Of a stretch of 12,342 bases of DNA, positions 8,185 to 12,342 are shown piece by piece. Made by a program: the position numbers and the translations under genes. Source of the stretch: Tessaracoccus flavescens (GTDB taxonomy: Bacteria > Actinomycetota > Actinomycetes > Propionibacteriales > Propionibacteriaceae); contig DYZF01000225.1 in the NCBI GenBank assembly GCA_020741375.1, positions 1 to 12,342 of the forward strand, given 5' to 3'. The notes under the pieces are model-generated. The model made no database searches, was not told the DNA's origin, and saw only the letters and a list, made by a program, of their open reading frames with translations. How positions within the stretch are numbered: the stretch's first letter is position 1; each line of letters starts with the position of its first letter.

Positions 8185-8216
8185 GCGTTCCAGGGCCGGG
8201 GTCTTCCCCCGTGCTC

Positions 8217-9842
8217 CTAGGCGACGACGTCGCTCACCGTCAGGCTGCCGTCGCTACGAGTCAGATCCCAGCGTCGAGTCACCCGCAGCTCGTTGGCCAG
8301 GTGATCGTCGTGGGTGACGACGATCAACGCCCCGCGGTAATCCTCCAACGCGTCCACGAGCTGATCAACGGAGGCCAGATCGAGGTTGTTGGTGGGCTCG
8401 TCGAGAACCAACAGCTGCGGCGCCGGCTCCGCGAAGAGAGTCTGCGCCAACCCGAGCCGGAACCGCTCGCCGCCCGACAGCGTCGCCGGGCTCTGGTACG
8501 CCTTGTCGCCGCGGATCAGGAAGCGGGCGAGCAGTGCCCGAGCGTCGTGGGGGAGCCTGCTGGGCGCCGTCTGTCGCACCGCGTCGATCGCCGTCGGAAA
8601 GGCCGTCAGGTGATCGAGCCGCTGCGAGACGACCCCCGTGGGCACCGTCGGCGCGAGCGTCAGTTCGAGGTCGCCCAGAACGTCCGGCCACCACGGCTCG
8701 GCCGGGCGGCCCAGCAGCAGCGACAGCAGCGTGGATTTGCCGGTGCCGTTGTCGCCGGTGATGCGGATCCGCTCCGGCCCGACGATCCGCAGCGGGCGAT
8801 CGCCTGTCGAGAGGGTGGCGATGTTCTTGCCGGAACCCACCGTCGTGTCGGGCAACTCGATGCGGATGGTGTCGGCGGTGCGCGCCGCGGCGTCCGCCGT
8901 CGTCCGCGCCTCCGTCGCCTGCTCCACTGCCTCCTGATGGGCCATGGACTTGGCCCCGGCCTTCTTCTCCGAACGGTTCTGAAGGTAGTCGGCGCCCGCC
9001 TTCCCGACGTTGCCCAGCGCTCTTTCCTTGGCGCCCACGCGGTCGCGCTGCGCCCGGCGCTGGAGTTCCACCTGCAGCGCCTGCTTCGCCCGGGAAAGCT
9101 CAGCGTCCGCCTCGCGCAGCCGTCGCTCCGCCGCCGCCTGGGTGGTGGCTTGGGCCTCGCGGTACTCGCTGAGCGTGCCGCCGAAGCTGACGACGCCTCG
9201 CGGGTCCAGATCCACGAGCGAATCGACGCGCTCCAACAAGGCTCTGTCGTGCGAGACGACGATGACGGCGCCCTGCCACCGATTGAGGGCGGCCGCCAGC
9301 CACGATCGTGCCGAGGTGTCCAGATTGTTCGTGGGCTCGTCGAGCAGGGTGACGTCGGCGTGGGCGAGGCGCGCGCCGATGAGGGCAACCTTGGTGGCCT
9401 CCCCACCCGAGAGGCCGCTGGCGGGGCGGTCCAGGATGTCTGGAGAGTCCGGAAGGCCGAGCGCTGAAAGCTCGGCCACAGCCAAGGCCTCGATGTCCCA
9501 GTCGTCTCCAATGACGTCGTAGTGCGCCTGATCCGTGGCCCCAGCCTCGACGGCACGGAGGGCCTGTCGGATGGGGGTGATCCCGAGCAGGTCCGCGACC
9601 GTCCCGGCCGCCGACGGGTTCTGGGGGACGAGGTGGACACGACCGGTGGCGCGGACGGTGCCCGCCGTCGGAGTGAGTCGACCGGCGATGAGGCGCAGCA
9701 AGGTGGTCTTGCCGGCGCCGTTGGGGCCGATCAGGCCGGTGATTCCCGAGGGGAACGTGGCGCTGACGCCGTCGAGAATGACGGTGCCGTCAGCGAGATG
9801 GAAAGAAAGGCCGTCGACGACGACGGCAGGGGAGTGAGCCAT
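8217..9842 (-). CDS. ABC-F family ATPase (ribosome-associated, two NBDs)
   Basis: This 541-residue protein has two fused nucleotide-binding domains and no membrane segments, the ABC-F layout. NBD1 has Walker [10 protein letters not shown] (39-47), signature LSGGE (144-148), Walker [11 protein letters not shown] (166-175) and SHD (197-199). NBD2 has GDNGTGKST (363-371), LSGGERFR (455-462), [11 protein letters not shown] (478-488) and THDD (510-513). Between them, about residues 225-325 form a charged, Ala/Arg/Glu-rich coiled-coil linker with basic [14 protein letters not shown], the part that reaches into the ribosomal E site in this family. ABC-F proteins act on ribosomes as translation factors or as antibiotic-resistance proteins that dislodge macrolides, lincosamides or pleuromutilins; which applies here cannot be told from motifs. 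The ATG at 9842 has AGGA six bases upstream. The leader with a three-codon ORF and hairpin suggests drug- or stall-responsive control. Confidence 0.94.
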   Translation of the reverse strand: MAHSPAVVVDGLSFHLADGTVILDGVSATFPSGITGLIGPNGAGKTTLLRLIAGRLTPTAGTVRATGRVHLVPQNPSAAGTVADLLGITPIRQALRAVEAGATDQAHYDVIGDDWDIEALAVAELSALGLPDSPDILDRPASGLSGGEATKVALIGARLAHADVTLLDEPTNNLDTSARSWLAAALNRWQGAVIVVSHDRALLERVDSLVDLDPRGVVSFGGTLSEYREAQATTQAAAERRLREADAELSRAKQALQVELQRRAQRDRVGAKERALGNVGKAGADYLQNRSEKKAGAKSMAHQEAVEQATEARTTADAAARTADTIRIELPDTTVGSGKNIATLSTGDRPLRIVGPERIRITGDNGTGKSTLLSLLLGRPAEPWWPDVLGDLELTLAPTVPTGVVSQRLDHLTAFPTAIDAVRQTAPSRLPHDARALLARFLIRGDKAYQSPATLSGGERFRLGLAQTLFAEPAPQLLVLDEPTNNLDLASVDQLVDALEDYRGALIVVTHDDHLANELRVTRRWDLTRSDGSLTVSDVVA

Positions 9843-9880
9843 GAGGTGTCCTGAGGGGTCGCTGGGGTGCTTCGTCGGAA

Positions 9881-9897
9881 GGCACGCCGTGCGTGCC
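9881..9897 (-). promoter_or_regulatory. Leader hairpin between the three-codon uORF and the ABC-F gene
   Basis: GGCACGC (9881-9887) and GCGTGCC (9891-9897) form a perfect 7-bp stem with a 3-base loop, three bases after the uORF stop. On the minus strand the 3' arm CGTGCCT can instead pair with AGGCCACG at 9913-9920, the uORF start region, with one bulge. The two pairings exclude each other, so ribosome occupancy of the uORF could decide between them. No T-run follows. Confidence 0.5.
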
Positions 9898-9900
9898 GGC

Positions 9901-9912
9901 TCAGTTCTCCAT
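9901..9912 (-). CDS. Three-codon upstream ORF (Met-Glu-Asn) in the ABC-F leader
   Basis: The minus strand reads ATG GAG AAC TGA, preceded by a perfect Shine-Dalgarno AGGAGG (9918-9923) with an ideal 5-base spacing. That is a far better ribosome-binding site than that of the downstream ABC-F gene. A very short ORF with so strong a site, a hairpin directly behind it and an ABC-F gene about 60 bases downstream matches the plan of ribosome-mediated attenuators upstream of ABC-F resistance genes in Firmicutes. The elements are seen; translation of the ORF is inferred. Confidence 0.55.
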
Positions 9913-9937
9913 CGTGGCCTCCTGCTCGGGGATTCTC

Positions 9938-9943
9938 AGACTA
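9938..9943 (-). promoter_or_regulatory. Possible -10 box of the ABC-F transcript
   Basis: TAGTCT on the minus strand would start transcription near 9931, eight bases before the uORF Shine-Dalgarno. The matching -35 region (TTCCGG at 9961-9966) is weak. Confidence 0.35.
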
Positions 9944-9971
9944 GCGCCCTCACCCAGCGTCCGGAAACGCG

Positions 9972-10007
9972 CGAAGGGGCCCGGCTCCCCAATGCCGGAC
10001 CCCTTCG
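9972..10007 (-). terminator. Intrinsic terminator of the SH3/M15-like gene
   Basis: A 14-bp stem with one C-A mismatch on the plus-strand reading (9972-9985 with 9994-10007) and an 8-base loop lies 19 bases downstream of the SH3-protein stop on the minus strand. It separates that gene from the ABC-F promoter region. Confidence 0.8.
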
Positions 10008-10026
10008 AGCTTGTTGTGCGTGCGGT

Positions 10027-11400
10027 TTACCCGTAGGTGTTGATGTGCACGTGGTTGTAGTGGTTGGCGTTGTCGCTGCCGCGATCAGACATCCAGCGCC
10101 AGCCCTCGCTGTTGCGCTGCACCGACCAGATCTTCTGGGCGAAGATGATGTAGTTGATGTTGTACTTGCTCGCGTTGGCGCGGTAGTAGTTCGCGATCTC
10201 CCAGCCGAGCGCCTGGTTGGAGCTGTAGCTCGGGATCATCACGTCGACGGCGCGGCCAGCCGGGTGGTCCGGGGTGACGTCGCGGCGCCAGCCGTACATC
10301 GTGGTGATCGCCGGGTACCGGTCCCACACGTCGCGGACGATGGCCTGCACGTTGGCGTTGGTCAGGTCGAGACCGCTGGAGTAGCCACGGTTGAGCGTGG
10401 TGGACGAGCCGCTGGAGGCGGTGGAGTCGGTGGGCTTGGTGGCCGAGACGTATTTGGCAGTCACCCAGCGGATGGCGCCGTTGTGCACGATTTGAGCGCG
10501 ACCGTTCTCCACCTTGCCGGTCACGTTGAGCTCAGAGCCGCGCGGGAACTCGCCGCTGTAGCGGGTGCCGGTGCTGGCGGCCCAGTTGTTGAGCAGCGTG
10601 GTGGCGTAGCGGACGGTGGTGGACGGCAGGGCGGTCGTCGGTGCCGGGGCGGGAGCTGAGGCGGTGGCGTCGACGGCGACCAGGTACTTGGCGTTGACCC
10701 AGCGGAGGCGACCCTGCCAGATGACCTGAGACATGCCGTTCTCAAGCTTTCCGGTCACGTCGAAGATGGTGCCGCGCGGGGCATCGCCCAAGTTGACGAA
10801 GCTCGAGGTGGAGGTGGTGCGGATCATGAGCGCGGTGGTGCCGCGCATCTTGCCGACGGGGGTCGGGAGCTCATGGTAGGCCGCGGCCGCCGTCGTGCTC
10901 AGGTAACGGGTGGAGGCCCAGTAGGTGCCGCCGTTGACCGTCACCTGGGCGAACTCGCCGCTGACCTCGCCGGTGAGGACGACGGCCGTGCCGCGCTGGG
11001 CGACGAAGGCGGAACGGTGGCTCGTGCTGGGGCCGGTGCGCATGTTGAGGTTCGCCGTCGTGTAGACGGTGCCCGTGCTGCCACCGGAGCTCGACTTCAC
11101 CTCGGCCGAGGAGCCCGCGAGGTACGCCGAGGCGACGTAGGCGGTCTTGCCGTTGTAGGTGACGGTGGTCCAGCCGTTCTTGGAGCCATGCGCCGGCAGC
11201 GTGTGGCCCTTGTAGATGACGGCCAGGCTCTGGCTCTGCGTGGTCGGGGAAGTGCGGACGTGCACGGCCGTGGTGGCGGTGACGTTGCCGTCGGTGGCGT
11301 CGGCCAATGGGCCCAACGTCAGGGCGCCGACGCCCTGAACCAGGACGGCAATTCCGGCCGCGGCTGCTGCGCCACGTACTGCCTTGAGTGCTTTCTTCAC
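10027..11400 (-). CDS. Secreted protein with four SH3-like repeats and M15-like peptidase domain
   Basis: This is probably an exported cell-wall-binding hydrolase. Counting from the GTG at 11400 (457 residues), residues 1-35 form a signal peptide (VKKALKAVRG, then AAAAAGIAVLVQGVGALTLG). Four bacterial SH3-like units follow at about 41-94, 112-168, 184-241 and 262-319. The first two keep the VRTSP and MRTGPS motifs; the last two are degenerate and resemble each other (VTGKLENG and VTGKVENG, each ending RWV.AKY). A Pro/Ala linker sits before the fourth. The C-terminal 115 residues match the ARB-07466/VldE-like, M15-type zinc peptidase fold: HPAGRAVD (379-386) and HVH (450-452) supply the metal ligands. 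Cleavage of peptidoglycan peptides is inferred. I prefer this GTG because AGGAG lies four bases upstream; the ATG at 11412, adding four residues, lacks a Shine-Dalgarno. Confidence 0.88.
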   Translation of the reverse strand: MKKALKAVRGAAAAAGIAVLVQGVGALTLGPLADATDGNVTATTAVHVRTSPTTQSQSLAVIYKGHTLPAHGSKNGWTTVTYNGKTAYVASAYLAGSSAEVKSSSGGSTGTVYTTANLNMRTGPSTSHRSAFVAQRGTAVVLTGEVSGEFAQVTVNGGTYWASTRYLSTTAAAAYHELPTPVGKMRGTTALMIRTTSTSSFVNLGDAPRGTIFDVTGKLENGMSQVIWQGRLRWVNAKYLVAVDATASAPAPAPTTALPSTTVRYATTLLNNWAASTGTRYSGEFPRGSELNVTGKVENGRAQIVHNGAIRWVTAKYVSATKPTDSTASSGSSTTLNRGYSSGLDLTNANVQAIVRDVWDRYPAITTMYGWRRDVTPDHPAGRAVDVMIPSYSSNQALGWEIANYYRANASKYNINYIIFAQKIWSVQRNSEGWRWMSDRGSDNANHYNHVHINTYG

Positions 11401-11429
11401 GTCTCTCCTCATCGCTGCGGATTAGGGGA

Positions 11430-11473
11430 CGGACGTATCGCTTCCCCGAAGCCCATGGCTTCCGACACGTCCG
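11430..11473 (-). promoter_or_regulatory. Nested hairpin in the 5' leader of the SH3/M15-like gene
   Basis: A 7-bp outer helix (11430-11436 with 11467-11473) encloses a 6-bp hairpin (GAAGCC at 11448-11453 with GGCTTC at 11457-11462). It ends about 20 bases before the Shine-Dalgarno. It does not match the c-di-AMP (ydaO) riboswitch consensus that often precedes such wall-hydrolase genes. The function is unknown. Confidence 0.35.
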
Positions 11474-11486
11474 GCCGCTGCGACGG

Positions 11487-11516
11487 ACACTAAGAGCCGC
11501 TATTCGGCGTAGCCAA
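11487..11516 (-). promoter_or_regulatory. Promoter of the SH3/M15-like gene
   Basis: TTGGCT (11511-11516), an 18-base spacer and TAGTGT (11487-11492) on the minus strand predict a start near 11480 and an 80-base leader containing the nested hairpin. Confidence 0.5.
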
Positions 11517-11735
11517 GCCCGAATTGAGAGTTTGCTGAGGTTTTGCAAGCAGCCGCGCCGATAATCGGCGGAAAACTACATCGGTGTGATTTTTCGCTCG
11601 TTTGACGCGTAATGCACATCTGGCTAGGGGTTTTGCTTAATCTGGGCATTGAGAGGTCAGACGTCTCCGCATCCTGAAAAGCTGTGAAAGCTCTCAGAAT
11701 CAACCGAGCTGAAGGGCAGCTTGAGGTTCAGGTCC
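11517..11735. other. Non-coding, lower-GC intergenic stretch
   Basis: This part of the 335-base gap between the GroEL-like gene and the SH3/M15-like gene is about 49% GC (11521-11700, counted by eye), clearly below the flanking genes. It holds a 15-base palindrome, CGCCGAT-A-ATCGGCG (11556-11570), placed about 75 bases upstream of the predicted SH3-gene start, a plausible operator. Just 3' of the GroEL-like stop there is a weak hairpin (AGCTG/CAGCT around 11707-11721) that might be its terminator. A 67-codon minus ORF at 11500-11703 looks spurious. Confidence 0.45.
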
Positions 11736-12342
11736 CTACTTGAGGGTTTTGTCAGGGGTGAGTGCTACCCACGTCGATCTGCCGGTGCTCGACCACTGCG
11801 AGGCTCGGCCCATGCCGGAGCTGGGGAGGTAGCCGGCCTTCAGATCAGCCTCGGTGACGGGGGTGGCGCCGGTGAGTTCGGCGAGCCTGATCCGGTCTCG
11901 CTGGGGCGCCTGCGCCGCGAGGACCGGGGTGTTGAGGGCTCGACGGTTGGCCGCCAAGGTGGTGAGGACGTCGTCGGAGAAGTTGTCCGCGACCACGACG
12001 AGCGGGGCGTCGGCGGTGGCGCGGCTGAGCGGAGCGAGCAGTTCGCGCATGGTGTCGACGGCGCCGTCGACGATGAGGAGCGTCGGGCTGGTGAGCACCG
12101 CGCCGGAGGGGTTGGTGGCGAAATCTGGGTGGGCGTGGCCGAAGCCGAAGCCTTCGCCGTCGTGGCGAAGATTGCGCGGTTGCCCGACGGCGGGGTGGGT
12201 GAGCGCGTCCACTTCATCCTGGGTGATGTAGCTGGGTACGTGGCGGTCGACGGCGGGGAGTCCGCGGGCCGGGGCGGGTTGGTCTGTGCCGACTTCTCGA
12301 CGGCGTTCCCGCCGGTCGGCGAGCACGGCGACCGCGAGCAGC
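11736..12342 (-). CDS. GroEL apical-domain-like protein with N-terminal membrane-anchor-like segment, partial
   Basis: The frame is open to the window edge, so the start is missing; 201 residues are visible. They begin [15 protein letters not shown], which looks like the end of a hydrophobic helix followed by a positive stop-transfer cluster. A linker follows, then about 130 residues that align by eye with the GroEL apical domain (E. coli about 191-375): [17 protein letters not shown] for [25 protein letters not shown] for [28 protein letters not shown] for [36 protein letters not shown] for IATLTGGTVISEEIGME, and [16 protein letters not shown] for LGQAKRVVINKDTTTI. The stop comes right there, so the C-terminal intermediate and equatorial (ATPase) parts are absent, and no remnant follows in 11400-11735. 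It cannot be a working chaperonin by itself; binding of extended or misfolded polypeptides at the membrane is an inference. The GTG at 12326 is unlikely to be the true start. Confidence 0.7.
   Translation of the reverse strand, partial: [201 protein letters not shown]

Noticed and set aside
8211..9467. Plus-strand ORF of 418 codons opposite the ABC-F gene
   Set aside because: Shadow frame; the minus strand carries two complete sets of ATPase motifs.
11428..11488. Mutually exclusive hairpins formed by GACGGAC at 11428-11434 and 11482-11488 with GTCCG at 11469-11473
   Set aside because: The copy at 11482-11488 overlaps the predicted -10 box, so it would not be in the transcript.
11401..11500. 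c-di-AMP (ydaO) riboswitch upstream of the SH3/M15-like gene
   Set aside because: Such genes often carry it, but the conserved GGGGGA, GGGGTGAATC and CAGCTAACCTCGTA-like blocks are absent.
11500..11703. Minus-strand ORF of 67 codons in the intergenic gap
   Set aside because: Low GC, no third-position bias and no Shine-Dalgarno; it runs across the predicted SH3-gene promoter.

Overview
The window looks like chromosomal DNA of a high-GC Gram-positive bacterium (Actinomycetota, plausibly Propionibacteriales; the order is a guess). The grounds are strong G/C bias at third codon positions, a DUF3073 protein, a monomeric NADP-isocitrate dehydrogenase of the Corynebacterium/Azotobacter type, TANNNT-like -10 boxes and frequent GTG starts. 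No phage, transposon, integrase, CRISPR array or rRNA was seen.

Layout from left to right: the C-terminal part of an MFS_3-type efflux permease (+); a perfect two-way terminator; a secreted GH10 endo-xylanase with a C-terminal FIVAR module (-); a 300-bp divergent control region; tryptophan synthase beta chain trpB (+); a two-way terminator; monomeric isocitrate dehydrogenase icd (-); a divergent promoter region; a DUF3073 gene followed with overlap by an alpha/beta hydrolase (+); three tRNA genes, Glu(UUC), Asp(GUC) and Phe(GAA) (+), ending in a strong terminator; an ABC-F ATPase (-) with a structured leader; a secreted protein with four SH3-like repeats and an M15-like peptidase domain (-); a 335-bp non-coding stretch of about 49% GC; and, running off the right edge, a protein that reads as a GroEL apical domain behind a membrane-anchor-like segment (-).

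The genes are mostly unrelated housekeeping and accessory units, each with its own promoter and terminator. The interest lies mainly in control regions and domain architecture. The xylanase promoter carries a 27-bp palindrome that closely resembles the operator of ROK-family XylR repressors and sits on the predicted start point. trpB lacks a Shine-Dalgarno of its own, and an upstream 30-codon ORF with two near-adjacent Trp codons ends inside the trpB start codon (GTGA overlap), suggesting a tryptophan-sensing leader. The ABC-F gene is preceded by a three-codon upstream ORF with a perfect Shine-Dalgarno and an immediately following hairpin, which suggests ribosome-mediated attenuation. The GroEL-like fragment lacks the C-terminal equatorial half and is the most unusual protein in the window. 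All of these come from reading the sequence only; no database search or RNA folding was run.
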